Made by a program: the position numbers and the translations under genes. From Aporrectodea caliginosa (lineage: Eukaryota; Annelida; Clitellata; Crassiclitellata; Lumbricidae), in assembly GCA_020284085.1 (NCBI GenBank), contig JACEVL010000831.1:124001-188000 (forward strand): a stretch of DNA of 64,000 nt, given 5' to 3'. Under the pieces are notes generated by a model that was given only the letters and a program-made list of their open reading frames with translations, did not search any database and was not told where the DNA came from. Shown here piece after piece: positions 1-60,414 of the stretch; the stretch's first letter is position 1; every line of letters begins with the position of its first letter.

Positions 1-9
1 GCGGAGAAA

Positions 10-2598
10 ATGACAGAAACAAAGAGCGTAATCACTTCGACCAACGGACCTGTCGAGAAGAATCGCCAGTGGTTGAAACTGGGTACATTTAACGGGAGGA
101 CTTCGATCGAAGCCTTTCTGAGACGTTTCGAAATATGTTCCAAGAACAATTGCTGGACTGAGGAAGAACGGGTGAGTCAACTCATGTGCTCGTTGACCGA
201 GCCCGCTAGCCACATCCTCTGTGAGAGCAATACAACCTCAGAATTTTCAAGTTCTGATCTTGTGGACGTTCTAAGGTCACGATATGGAAGTGCAAACCAG
301 GCCAGCTTATACCAAACACTGTTGAGTACGCGCAGGCAGAAGGAAGGAGAGGACCTGAGTACTCTTGCCCAAGATGTACGTCGCCTGCTGACATTGGCCT
401 ATCCTGGACCAGGTTCCGTACACCGGGAAACTATAGCCATCCGGGCTTTCATCGACGCGATGAGGGACAAAGTTTTAGCCCTCAAGGTCCGTGAAAGAGA
501 GCCAGCGACCTTGGACGATGCGGTTAAGCTCGCATTACGGCTGGAATGTTACCAGAAAACAGAGGATGAAGGCAGAGAAGTCTACGAACGTCGTCCAGGC
601 CGAATCAAAAGTGTCAAGGAAGATGGAGTCTCAGCCGAGACACTCCGAAAAATTCTCAAGGAGGAGCTGGAATCACATCGGCAGCGTCTGGACCGCTTCG
701 AGAAGGACTTGGGGTCGATCCATCGGCGTTTGGCAGATCATCCGGTGAGTCATGAAACCTCAAGGGAGAATCCGACTTGGTCTGGACCTCCCCGACAGTT
801 CAATGGGCGTGGTCACCAAGTTCAGTCACAGAATAACCGTCGTTCTGGTCATCGTGACAATCGCTGCTATGACTGTCACGGAACTGGACACTTTGCCCGT
901 AGCTGCCCATTCCGCCAGGGTGAACAACTGGACAATTCTGAAGAACGAGGACAAGCAACTACAGAAGGAGAGTCAGCCAACGTGTGTTACGTACAAGGTA
1001 GCACGAACGCCTATTTGTCACTACGAGTTCATGGTTCAACGCTGAAAGCTTTGATCGATACTGGAAGTGAACTAAGCCTCGCTCCTGCTTCGATCATCCG
1101 TCGTCGAGACTTGGTCAAGTCAGAACAAGTCCTCCGTGCCGCAAATTCTACTGAGATCAAGGTCCTAGGCGAAACGACCTTGAAATGTGAAGCTGACGGA
1201 TTCACGTTCAAAGTACACTGCCTGGTTACTGAACAGTTGTCGGAACTGATACTAGGACTCGATTGGTTAGAGCAGCATAAAGCCACATGGAATTTTGAAG
1301 AACATTGGATCAAAATTGGTGAACATACTCTTCCCTTGCATCGAGGTGCTACAAGACGTGGTAACACCTGCAGAAAGATTGTGACAGCTCGAAATGTGGA
1401 AATACCAGCTTTATCCGAGATGGACGTTGAAACGTTTGCCGTGCTGCCGAATTTGCAAGTCGAAGACAAGTCTTGGGCTACACAACCAAAAGTTTTGGAC
1501 TCAGGTTTGGTTGAGGCAGAAACATTGTTGCCAAGCAGAACGTTGGATATAGCAGATCGTGTGTTAGATCCAATAAGACAGTCAATTGTAAAGAAAGATA
1601 TGCCATTTACAATTGAAGAAGTTACGCTCTGGAATGAGGACGCCATCAGAGGAAACAAGGCCGCGTGTTTGCTGGTGAACGAGAACTTCCCCTCCGAACG
1701 GAAAGAAAACATCGAGCAGACAGCGAGCCTGGACCATTTTCCTCATCGCGCCGAAGCCTTTCCGGTTTACTCGCAAGATGCCACCGCCGTTGCCTTCTCC
1801 AGGTTTGGCTGCCCCCGTCAGTTGCCAACCGACAAGGGCCCGTGGGTTGAATCTACACTCTTCCAAGCCCTGCGCCGACGCCTTGGAGCAGTGGAGCGAT
1901 TCCCTCGAACCCTGAATTCCATTCTGGGGAAGGTTGTGTCCCAAAGCCAACGGGATTGGGATCGGCATCTCCCCATGGTGATGGCCGCTTATCGTGCAAC
2001 CGAGCACGAAAGCACGGGGTTTACACCTTGTAAATTGTTTTTGGGCCGAGAGATGACTTTGCCCATTGATTTAGTTCTATCTGATTGCATAAATCTGAAT
2101 CCTACAGTGAAAAATGCTCATGAATTTGTAGCTGATCAGGAGGATAAGATTAAAAGTGCATATGAAACTGTGAGAAAGTTTACTAAGCGTCTGGCTACTA
2201 CCCGAGCTGCGAGATATGATCTCAGGGTTCGTCCCATTAGATTTAAACCCGGAGACTGGGCTTGGTATTACGTTCCACGCAGAAGAGCAAAATTGAAGGA
2301 GAAATGGTGTAAATACTTTACAGGCCCGTATCGAATTTTGGAACAAATCGACCCCGTATTGTTTAAGATCCAGAAATCTAAGAGGTCACAACCACGGTTG
2401 GCATACATAGACAAGTTAAAACCATATGTTGGGCCAGAACCATCTGGCTGGGATTTGAACCCACTGGTTGAGCCTGATTTGGTTGAGTCAGAGGCATTAT
2501 TAGAACCTGAAGAAGGAGATTTGGGGGAAAATTATGGTACGTCAGGGTTAACTCGCCCCAAAAGAGAAATTAGGCTACCAGCAAGGTATAGAGAATAG
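10..2598 (+). mobile_element. Ty3/gypsy-type ORF: Gag-protease fused to integrase C-terminal half, no RT/RNase H
   Basis: One open frame of 862 codons. Residues 1-280 are a retrotransposon Gag-like region. A CCHC zinc knuckle (CX2CX4HX4C; C286, C289, H294, C299) follows. A retropepsin-type protease comes next, with the active-site motif LIDTGSE (catalytic D350) and the second signature ILGLDWL near 414-420. Residues 460-550 resemble the linker that precedes reverse transcriptase. The frame then passes into Ty3/gypsy integrase: an AEAFPV segment, TDKG (retained second acidic residue), ERFPRTL (third acidic region), the YRATEHESTGFTP block and a GPY/F-like module near 765-800. Reverse transcriptase, RNase H, the zinc-binding and first part of the integrase core, and a short piece between TDKG and ERF are absent, so this copy cannot be autonomous. 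It is odd that the frame stays open across all the junctions. The start ATG at position 10 is the first available; the 5' LTR and leader lie left of the window. Confidence 0.88.
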
Positions 2599-4018
2599 AC
2601 TAAATGTATTGGAATTATTCTGCTGTGTTTATCTGTGGTTTTGGCCTGAATTTCCGGCAGGAGTAATATGTACAATGGTAAGGTACAAGGTGGTTAAGAG
2701 TTATGTTGTGGTGTTGACTACAAGGTAAAGTCATTTTGAACAGAAATTTGAAAAGGACATGCGTGTTTCTTCTTACACTACAAAACAGTTGTAAGGAAAC
2801 ATAATTCTCCCTTGAAAAATCCTTGTGTGTTTCATGTTAGATGAGAAATGATTGTATGTGATTGTATGTGAAGCATATGTGAGATTTGTATCCTTAGTTG
2901 TAGAGGATTTAATTCAATTGTGTGCTGGAATAAGAAGCTGACTGTAATGAAACTAATAATTCATGTATTGGCCTAGCTGGTCACCTTTTGTTAATATAAT
3001 GGTGATTAAGAAGGAGCCATGTGTGTGTTTTCCTTGCCTGTTTAAGGAAATAAATTTCAAATTTGCAAATAATTGCTGTTGTATAATTTGAATGTTTTAT
3101 GTATCTGAACCAGTGTCGTTGGCATTCAGACAAGCTGATTAAGAATCCTTTATGTGGGATGGTTCAAATCTTTTCTTTCTGTGAAGAGATCTTTTAACTT
3201 CATAGTCTAGTATAAGAGGTACCTTTGGATTTGTATCAATCAACTAGTTTGAGCTGTTGACAGACAGTATCAGTTGTCTTGACGCCTTTATGATACAATT
3301 GTAGAAGATTGTATGTCATTAACTGCCTGTGATGATTGTTCAGGATACATTTCATTATACTTTCTTATTGGGCACAGTGAAACATCATAATGACCTGTTT
3401 GGAGCTTTAATTGATTGTTAGTTCTTCAAGTTCTTTCTGTATTGCAGTTAAGAGATAATTTGTACCCATACTGTGAGACTTAGTTGGTACACTTAATGTC
3501 TAGCTGCTTGTATCTGCTAAACACAATGAGGTAATTGTTAAGAACCATTGGACAAAGATAATACAATGTTCTTTTATTAACGGTATTCAGAGAAAACCTA
3601 GAGCAATTGTCAGAACTGCAGTACATGTGTGATAAGTAGGTCATGTTTGTTTACCTACGGTCTAAAGGATGCCTTATGACGTATGGGCTTTCCTCAAACG
3701 TATGGCAGTATTGCAGTGGCTAAAAATAACTCTGTGGAGAATCCCTCTGTGCCTGTCTACTGCCGGTACTCTGGAGAGTCTGTGATAAGAGGATTGTGTA
3801 TAAAGTTGAACTCTATTTCTTAAATGAATCTTGAAGCTTGTGTTTGCTACCTGCTTTGCTTAGTGATCCTTAAGGGATTGAAACCTAACTGTGGCCTTAA
3901 TGAGCAGGTTTTGGTTCATATGGAGTACGTTTTGGGCAATGGTAATTTGGAGCACAGGAGATGAATCTCCAAAAATTTCTTCATTGGTTGAAGAAATTTT
4001 CTGTTGAGGAGGGGATAT
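2599..4018 (+). other. 3' non-coding part of the Ty3/gypsy element
   Basis: AT-rich stretch between the element's stop codon and the putative LTR. No frame of useful length and no RT or env similarity was seen. It ends in a purine-rich run (GAGGAGGGG at about 4005-4013), the expected position and composition of a polypurine tract priming plus-strand synthesis. At 1.4 kb it is long for a Ty3/gypsy 3' leader, so it may contain decayed coding sequence. Confidence 0.5.
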
Positions 4019-4611
4019 TGTGACGTAAATTGGTTTCATAAGGTTCCTTACCTTTTCGCTAGATGGAGCTCTGCAATAGCAATTACTTGCTTCAGCGCTA
4101 TATAAAATTTTAGTCGCTAGATGTCATTACTCTCATCATCCGGGACCTGGCCTTGCTCGCTTGGTGTTGATGAGTTCGGTCGCCATTTTTGGGATGAAAT
4201 CAAAATCTAAATGTTCGATAGATTTTCGATTCAAATTGTCCGTTAAGTTTTCGATTTGCGTGTCGACTAGTCGAGTCGTCGCTGGCGAAGCCATTTTGGG
4301 TGAAATTGAAGAGATTCATTCGAAATTATCGATTCAATTGATCGGTCTAGAGTCGTCACCGATTGCTGATGAGAAGAGCAATTGAAGATAGTCGATTTCC
4401 CCATTGCAGATTCCGTAAAACAAAAACCACAGGGAGTTCTTTGCATTCTCTTTCTTTTAATGATAAAAGGTGGAAATTGGGAAAGGTGAAACTCCAGAGG
4501 ATAGGTTGTTGAGTCGTTCTAAAGTAGAAAATCGTAATCTGTGCTCTTAAAAATAGTCTGATATTAGAGTTACTTGTGATCAACTGTATGTAAGTGTGCA
4601 GAATTGCTACA
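4019..4611 (+). repeat. Putative 3' LTR of the Ty3/gypsy element (right end uncertain)
   Basis: Begins TGTGACGTAAATT immediately after the polypurine-like run; a TGTGACG start after a purine tract is common in this superfamily. A TATA box (TATATAAAA, 4099-4107) lies 80 bp inside, as expected for the U3/R promoter. The right end is not proven: a CA at about 4611 (GAATTGCTACA) would give a 593-bp LTR, but the 5' LTR is outside the window so the two cannot be compared. Confidence 0.5.
4099..4107 (+). promoter_or_regulatory. TATA box of the LTR promoter
   Basis: TATATAAAA lies in the putative U3 region, about 80 bp from the LTR start. Inference from motif and position only. Confidence 0.45.
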
Positions 4612-5235
4612 AATGGACTAAACTTAATTTGACTTAAGTCTAAGGTGCATTGTTTAATTGTATTAATTTTCTGCCTTCAGTTCTGAGTTATTTTGATTAA
4701 AGATGGAAAGAAATGTAAGGAAACTACTGGAGTTTATTAATGCAGATTCTGAATTAAGAGAGGAATATCTATCAAGAGGTAACGACTTCTTTCAAGAGGT
4801 AATGTCCAGGTGTGATAAGTCACCCAAAATCCTAGGTGCAAGGTCATGGGTTCGAACCCCAACAGAGGGATTGGTCACTGCACCTGAGAGGCAGGTAATG
4901 TTTAGGGAAGAAGACAGTATTATGTCACAGACTGTGGGTGAGACCCCCACGAACCCTGAATTATCACGAGGCATGATGGTTTCTCCTCTCCAGGGAGACA
5001 CGGACAGACATTCGGACATCCATGGTAAAGAAGAAGAAGAAGAAGAAGGGGATGAACCAGATCCCTACATGCACCTCACCGAGTCAGAAGTAGCATCACT
5101 GCTACTAGACCTGGGTCATGGACATCAAATTACCACTGATTCACCAATAGCTTCAGCAACTGGTTTTGTACCAAGGAGTGTATGGCAGTCCCCTCCCTCC
5201 CGGGTTTCCCCACAGCTAGCAGCGCCCACGGAGGC
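4612..5235 (+). other. Unclassified segment with an anonymous ORF and a tRNA-like B box
   Basis: A 192-codon frame at 4703-5281 starts with a plausible N-terminus, but its middle runs through a tRNA B-box-like motif (GGGTTCGAACCCC at about 4848-4860) and a GAA microsatellite that gives a poly-Glu run. Its end runs antisense into a LINE fragment. No domain is recognised. It is most likely a chance frame through repeats. Confidence 0.3.
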
Positions 5236-5520
5236 GAGAGCTACAAGAGAATGGTTGTGTGCTCTAGGTCTTAATAGGTGAGAGGAGAGGGGTCGGAGTG
5301 GAGGTAGGAGTTGGTGAAGTACATGCTTGGGGTTGTGTAATATGGAGAAGAGGAGTTTCGCATCGGCTATATTGGCAAGTTCAGAGACTGTTGGAAAGGA
5401 TTGCTCTATGTAACCTAGGCGTTTGGCTCTTTTTAGGAGTTTTTCCAGACGTTCTTTATCGGAAGCCAGGGTGAGACCCCACCAGGATGGGGAGGCATAT
5501 AGAAGTTTAGCAACGGTAGT
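5236..5520 (-). mobile_element. LINE reverse-transcriptase C-terminal fragment (Rex1/CR1-like)
   Basis: The minus strand reads a continuous LINE-type C-terminal stretch: a YASPSWWG motif, then KERLEKLLKRAKRLG, then LHNPKHVLHQLLPP. This order is typical of the region downstream of RT in Rex1/CR1-type LINEs. The fragment is 5'-truncated where a MITE-like sequence begins at about 5530. Confidence 0.7.
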
Positions 5521-5530
5521 GGCTTTGGTA

Positions 5531-5965
5531 TATATTATAGATGAGATATATTATAAGCGCTAGAGACCGTATGACGTATGTTTCCTTCAGGACGCAGTGA
5601 AGCCACAATCGCTAAGCGACCTTGGCCCACAAGCTAGGCATTCTAAATATTATAGATATCGATGTTTACTTTTGTGTAGCCTATCACAGCCAAGTTGTAC
5701 TGTGAAATGAAGCTTGCATGACGTCATCCAGCGCTCATTAACGTAATTGGTGACGAGTCCACGCAATACACGTCGATGATAATATAATAATATTTTAAAA
5801 TATTTTTTAATAATATAATATGATGATGACGTCGATTTCTCGATTATGACGCCAGTCAACGCTCATTTTGCCTAGCTTAAGGGCGAAGGCCGTTTTGAAT
5901 CGGCAGCCTCAAACATAGATGGTAGATGTTCGCTCTAGTGTATATTATACATCTCTATGAGGTCA
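5531..5965. mobile_element. Probable MITE with AT-rich palindromic centre
   Basis: The left arm (ATAGATGAGATATATTATAA, then GCGCTAGAG) is an imperfect inverted copy of the right arm (CTCTAGTGTATATTATACAT at 5934-5953, then CTCTATG). The centre at 5778-5830 is a long AT-rich imperfect palindrome flanked by direct repeats of ATGACG..CAGC..CTCATT. No ORF. The superfamily is not assigned; flanking TA would fit Tc1/mariner. Confidence 0.45.
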
Positions 5966-6025
5966 ACCTTGTAGCTACCGTTATACATGAGATGTCTATC
6001 ATGGTAGCTACCATAGAGATGTATA

Positions 6026-6182
6026 CATAGGCGTAGCTACACTGAGGCACGAGGAGGCAGTTGCCTCCTCTTCCTTTTTTTATATACTGGAACTTCTATT
6101 GACCAATGACCCCAATGACCAGGATTTTGCCAATGGTCTATGAAGTTGCCTCCTCTTGAATTTAAGTCTGGCTACGTCCCTG
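6026..6182. mobile_element. hAT-like MITE
   Basis: Ends are CATAGGCGTAGCTACAC and, inverted, CAGGGACGTAGCCAGAC, the CA..GGCGTAGC form typical of hAT termini. Both sides continue into a shared GAGGAGGCA motif. The flanks are GATGTATA (left) and GATGTAGG (right), a 6/8 match to an 8-bp target duplication. 157 bp, no coding capacity. Confidence 0.6.
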
Positions 6183-7352
6183 GATGTAGGCCTATAACAT
6201 ATAAATATATCACTAGAGCCCGCATCCGCCATCTTTGTTGAGGCTGTGACCCCGAGGCCGCTCAACGTGTAACCATAACGGACTTGACCCTTAGTCCGCT
6301 CAAAATGGCGACACAATCGAAAGTTAAATTGTGTAGCGTGTGGATGTAGCAACTTATTAAAGCCCAAAAACGAGGCCGCTGGAATATTATTTAATCGATA
6401 AGTTGTTATTTTGTGTGTTGTACTTTTTACAAGTCGTAAGCTTTGAAAAGAAATTAAACAGTCTCGCTTAAGCTTGACTGCGTCCATGAATTTCAACCAA
6501 TCAAAACGCGTCATTTCAATTTAAATTAACTGCGGAGCTCTCGATAAGGTGTTATTATATCTATGGTTGTGGCTTCAAAAATTAGCGAAGGGAATATAAC
6601 TGTACACGCTTTAATATCTTTTATTTTTCACTAGTCTCATCTTTTAACAAATCCAAGTTGAAATTCCCGTACTGACTAGACCTGACTACCTTTGATGGCA
6701 ACCAACATTCGACATTTACGGCTGACATTGTACAGTTGACATTTAACTGAACAGCTGTTTAACTTAATTGTTATATAATTCGTAATTAATTTCTCTACTT
6801 TAGAACTGTACAAAAAGAGAGATCTTGCTTGCTTGTCATTTTGCACATGCCATTTCATACTAGCAGAGTTCAGTAGTTCAATTCTCTCTAATGTCAACAT
6901 CATTCGTCTCTCAGTGTTAAGACATCAATTAATGCTTCAAAAGATATCCGAGGCCGCCGCTCTTCATGTGGTGGTCAAAAGACATCTCATATTAAAATAT
7001 TCAACTAATAATAGTTTTAATAATAAAAAATTCCTTGTCAATGTGTTCTCACCATTCTATGCCTCTTAAGATTGAATTCTACAGTGCCTCTTGTTGAGTG
7101 ACACCTTTAGCATACACACAAAATTAAAAGAAGTATAACATCTAACAATACTGAATCATCAATAAACAAAGTGGCATCATTCTCAAGGAAACATATACCA
7201 GGTACATCTGATACCATCTATAGGAAGAAATATCAGTAGGACAAGCCAGTGATTCCTTGCTTATTCAACCTTTGCTGTTATTCTTCTAATTGATCCAACA
7301 CAAACAGACAAGAACAAAAGTACAAAACAATTCATCAAACAGCTAACAGTTA
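6183..7352. other. Intergenic stretch downstream of the ephrin gene
   Basis: No exon, RNA gene or clear repeat was recognised. The 144-codon minus frame at 6080-6514 overlaps the MITE and shows no family features. An ATTAAA on the minus strand at 7353-7358, about 70 nt after the ephrin stop, is a possible polyadenylation signal. Confidence 0.4.
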
Positions 7353-7358
7353 TTTAAT
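7353..7358 (-). terminator. Possible ephrin polyadenylation signal (ATTAAA)
   Basis: ATTAAA on the minus strand about 70 nt downstream of the ephrin stop. Only motif and position support it. Confidence 0.3.
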
Positions 7359-7426
7359 AATCACAGCAGTAACACAGAAATTTAAAAAACTGTACATTTG
7401 AAATATTTGAAAGTTCTAGCTTGTAC

Positions 7427-56649
<49,223 letters not shown>

Positions 56650-56806
56650 TTCCTCCCCGGCCTCGGAACCATAAACTCTATTTTCTTCGCGATCTGCCCG
56701 GTCCTTTTCAAAACGGCGCCACTACCTAATACCACCAGCCAAGAAGACTGAAATTACCTACAGACCTCTCGCGTCCATAACTACTTCGCCGACTTTCATC
56801 AAAGGT

Positions 56807-56900
56807 CACGTGTCAACTTCACGTGACACGCATGGTTAAAGCGGTGATGGACAGGCGCTGCAGCCAATCAGCAACGAGAGCAGCCCGTCTTCCGACCAAT
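56807..56900. promoter_or_regulatory. Ephrin promoter-proximal E-box pair and CCAAT boxes
   Basis: Two CACGTG boxes (56807-56812, 56820-56825) 13 bp apart, the second as TCACGTGAC (USF/TFEB/MITF type), and two CCAAT boxes (56864-56868, 56896-56900), 160-250 bp upstream of the ephrin ATG in locally GC-richer DNA. No TATA box seen. The transcription start is not known. Confidence 0.5.
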
Positions 56901-56999
56901 GGCGTTTGAGCAATGGGATCTGTTGCGCCGGGGAGCGTAGTCCAAACCGCCAAAACTCTGGTCCACCGTCAGAGGACTACGCGCTGTTGTTGCAACCAC

Positions 57000-58011
57000 C
57001 AGCTGGGCTGACCTACTCCTATGTGGGTGAATCGGTGTGAGATTACTTGGTGCTCGAACCCCTACGGGAGATATCCGGGCGAGGAAGTGAACCCTATCGG
57101 AGCAATATCCAACTGGCGAGAGGTATTAGCGAGAAGACTTGCATAAATAATAGTAAAACTAAGACAACTTAGACAAGGCGTCGGGCGTCGAGTTTATTCG
57201 GACCTGCATGCGAGAGACTGCTTTGGCGGATCTGCTTAGCGGGTGTCTTGAAAACTAATCGTATCTGCCTGCATACCACATTAATTTTCCACGGAATCTT
57301 TGGATCTGTACGGCAAGGTTGGAAAGGCCAAACGAAACACAACACGCCCACGTAGAATAAATGGGCAACATGTCGACTAGTCCGCACATTAGGTCTACAC
57401 AAAGTAGAGATAAAAGCTAATTACGCACACTGCGAGTTAAAGATTCATACGTTCTAACTTTATTAGGAAGTATGCAAATAGGACAAACATCAGAGGTGTA
57501 GACAAAAGTAGTTTTTATTGCAACTATGACTGATGGTCAAACAGTTCCTTTGCATCTAAATGAACTCAACCACCATACACCTATGCTATCGCTGGTATCA
57601 TGTTCAATACATCAGATAACGATTTAGATTAACCATACAAAATTAACTAAACTTGAATGCATTGTCATATAACATGATCCAATGCATGGTGTGTTGCAAT
57701 TTCTCTGTCTCTTGACCTCTGTAAGCTTCTGTCTAACTCTACTAATAGGAGCAAAGCGTGCGCAAATAGATGGCAGCGGTTTCACTACATGTTTGCTGAC
57801 TGACTCAGAGACCGATAGTTACACAGTCATGGCTACATGAAGCTATTTGGTAAGCGATTACCCGTTCTGATAACTTCCTCTGACTATGCAAGCCAAGTTT
57901 GGCCCAATTACAATAATTATTTGAAATGAAACATACAGACGTATGTATGCGTAGAATGTTGCAGAGGAAATGCTCTGTGAATTTAAAGAGTGAACAGTAG
58001 TAGTCCTAGTC
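57000..58011. other. Intergenic region upstream of ephrin
   Basis: No gene recognised. The minus frame at 57169-57402 (77 codons) has no family features and no clear splice context. Confidence 0.4.
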
Positions 58012-58135
58012 TCTGAAGTCAACGCTGAGAGGCAGCCATGGGTATAAAGAGTGGGCAACATAGATTTGAAGGGTTAGCACTGCGTATTTCTTATAGCTTC
58101 GGCGTACGAGGGTGTGGCCACTGGCCACCCCATCG
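58012..58135 (-). mobile_element. SINE family A, 3' part
   Basis: GAGAGGCAGCCATGGGTATA, TATAGCTTCGGCGTACGAGG and GGCCACCCCATCGTCGTATG correspond in order to the core and 3' words of the family. Confidence 0.6.
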
Positions 58136-58404
58136 TCGTATGACACAAAATTCTTCTCATTATCTGCGTCTCTGTTTAACAAACCATTCCATTTGCTCAT
58201 AGTCTTGTATTGTTGGTCAGATGTACCTCCAAGTTTTATATAGCTGGTGCTATATAAATTCACACTTAAAATTACAAACTATAGCCTACCCTGTTACAAG
58301 TTAAGTTCCAGACCAAGCACCACCAAGACCAGTAGTTGTCTCTGAACCCAATTCGAAGGAATATTTTGTTTACAGGTTGGCTATTAATTGTAGTAGATTC
58401 AAAA

Positions 58405-58480
58405 CCAGAGGCATAACTATGGGCCCACAGGGTCTACAACTGCCTGGGTAAGAATCTAATGAAGGGCCCGCATATAACGA
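58405..58480. mobile_element. Possible hAT-type terminus (isolated)
   Basis: CAGAGGCATAACTATGGGCC followed by GGGCCC-type words looks like a hAT end of the CAG.GGCGTAACTA.GGGCCC form. No partner end was found. Confidence 0.3.
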
Positions 58481-59365
58481 GGAGGCCCGCTCACAGCTTG
58501 GATATAGGTAAGAAGAGACCCCAAATGGCACATCATGAGTAATCTGTGAGAGGCACGAAGTTATGAAAAGTGCTAAATAAAACAGTCTAGTATGGTGGAG
58601 ATGAAGGTCTATCGAAACAGTTGCCAATGTACTGTAGATAGCAAAGCATTAAATGCTATATAAACATCACTGTGAATAACGAATAAACATTGATCACAAC
58701 AAATTAAGAACTTTTTGGCAAGAAAAGTAAGCATAAATAAGTATCAAAATAAGATAATAATGCTGCTAAAAGGACACGATACATGGTGTGTATAAGCTGG
58801 TGGCATTGAAATTCTGGAACACTTTCCCATAAAACTACTGGGTTTGTTATAGCGATAACATTAATCCAACTTGTCAGGATACTATCTTCATATACAATGG
58901 AAAATTTGACCGTCTTTGGTACTTAGTTAAATAAAGGAATTTAATAAATAAAGACCAGCTATCATGTTAAGGCATATTTTACACTGTTGCAAAAGGAGAA
59001 ATAATAGATGAAGCAACAGAAAGAAGTTTCTTCATAGATTGAAACATCATCAGTGTTTCTTCCATTACCATAATCACAATTCATTTGATTTTTACACTTC
59101 CAACCTAGAAGCCACTGTAAAAAGATTTCAGACTAACCTAACCATGATGTTTTTACAGCTCAGGACATCTACATTCAGATTAACTGCATATCAAACATGT
59201 TATTACTTGATGGATGGTATGTCATACATCATGAATCACAAAATTACAAGACGATGCCAAACAGTACATTTCTAATATTACCAGCAACCTCAAAGAGGTA
59301 ACAATGTATTACACAAACTCTGTACACAAAGAAAACAAGACAAATTATACAAAACTACTTACACA

Positions 59366-59371
59366 TTTATT
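59366..59371 (-). terminator. Possible PDHX polyadenylation signal (AATAAA)
   Basis: AATAAA on the minus strand about 770 nt downstream of the PDHX stop. Motif only. Confidence 0.25.
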
Positions 59372-59559
59372 ATTATTGACAACAAAATGTATTACTGTCA
59401 GAAAACAGCGGGTCAGCAAACATGGGTAACCAGGAAATGGGTGCAGAGTGATGTAGAATTGTTAAAACGGATACAAATTGTGAACAATGCAATTCGGTTT
59501 CAGAGAATGCCTAAAGATGCAGAGTTCTGCTGCTCTAACTCGACAACCATTAAACAGAG

Positions 59560-59615
59560 TTAAAGCTACGCCTGTTGATAAAGCTACGCCTGTTGATAAA
59601 GCTACGCCTGTTGAA
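59560..59615. repeat. 18-bp tandem repeat, three copies
   Basis: AAAGCTACGCCTGTTGAT repeated three times with minimal change, downstream of PDHX. Confidence 0.95.
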
Positions 59616-60137
59616 TAAGCATGACCCCATGGATAAAAATTAAAACTACACAATTAGTAAGCAGTAAGAGGCAAGCTATCTGCAAAACTGCTGTTTCATT
59701 ACTTCCAAAACAAAGCCTAAACAAGATGATGTAAAGCGCAGGAAAACGTTCTCTTAAATCATGACCTACAGACAGGAGACAGCAACCAGTTCTTTCAAGA
59801 AGGCATGGTTTTTCGAGTAAACTATACAGTTTCTTAAGGTTATTGCTTCTCAAGGAAACTAAAATATTTGTTCAGTGACTTAATCTCTTACTCAACAAGT
59901 TATCAGCGCAGAGCAACTCCAGTCGTGTGCTGGAAACTGTCTACACTGGTCGCACATGGCTAAACACCTTGGCTGACAAACAATCAGACAGTTTGCAGTC
60001 AAAGCACAGACAACGACTCTGTTGCTTTGAGAATTTCATTTCAGTTACATCAGATTTGCAACATCTTGACAGAGGGAGCAGCCAATGAAAGATAAAATTT
60101 TTGACGAGTCATGACAATTCATGACAGACAGGCTAGG

Positions 60138-60414
60138 CTACTTTGCGAACAGCTTTGCTAGTTCAATCGGCCGACTGTGGCTCAGCATCAGTCCAGGATT
60201 CTCAATAACCTCCTGGAAAGACTGCAGAAACTCCGCTGCCACCGCATCGTCAACCATGCGTGCATCTGATGAGGTGGTCACCGATAGCAGAGTCTGAGGC
60301 TGACAATCGGCATCGAGAACCGTTCGCGCTCCACCGACTGCAAGGATGCACGCCTGTGGCGGATTGATGACAGCCGAGAAAGATGAGATACCAAACATTC
60401 CGAGATTGGAAATG
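60138..60414 (-). CDS. PDHX: PDHX terminal exon
   Basis: 277 nt including the TAG stop. Acceptor TTGTCTTCAG. Encodes [33 protein letters not shown], then [20 protein letters not shown] and ends [10 protein letters not shown]. The active-site His of catalytic E2 is Ala here. Confidence 0.95.

Noticed and set aside
1029..2007. Two long minus-strand frames opposite the Ty3/gypsy ORF
   Set aside because: Shadow frames of the coding strand; no family features.
4703..5281. 192-codon ORF with a poly-Glu run
   Set aside because: It crosses a tRNA-like B box, a GAA microsatellite and antisense LINE sequence; no domain and no splice context. Likely a chance frame.
57169..57402. Minus-strand 77-codon frame upstream of ephrin
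   Set aside because: No recognised motif, no supporting splice signals, weak codon character.
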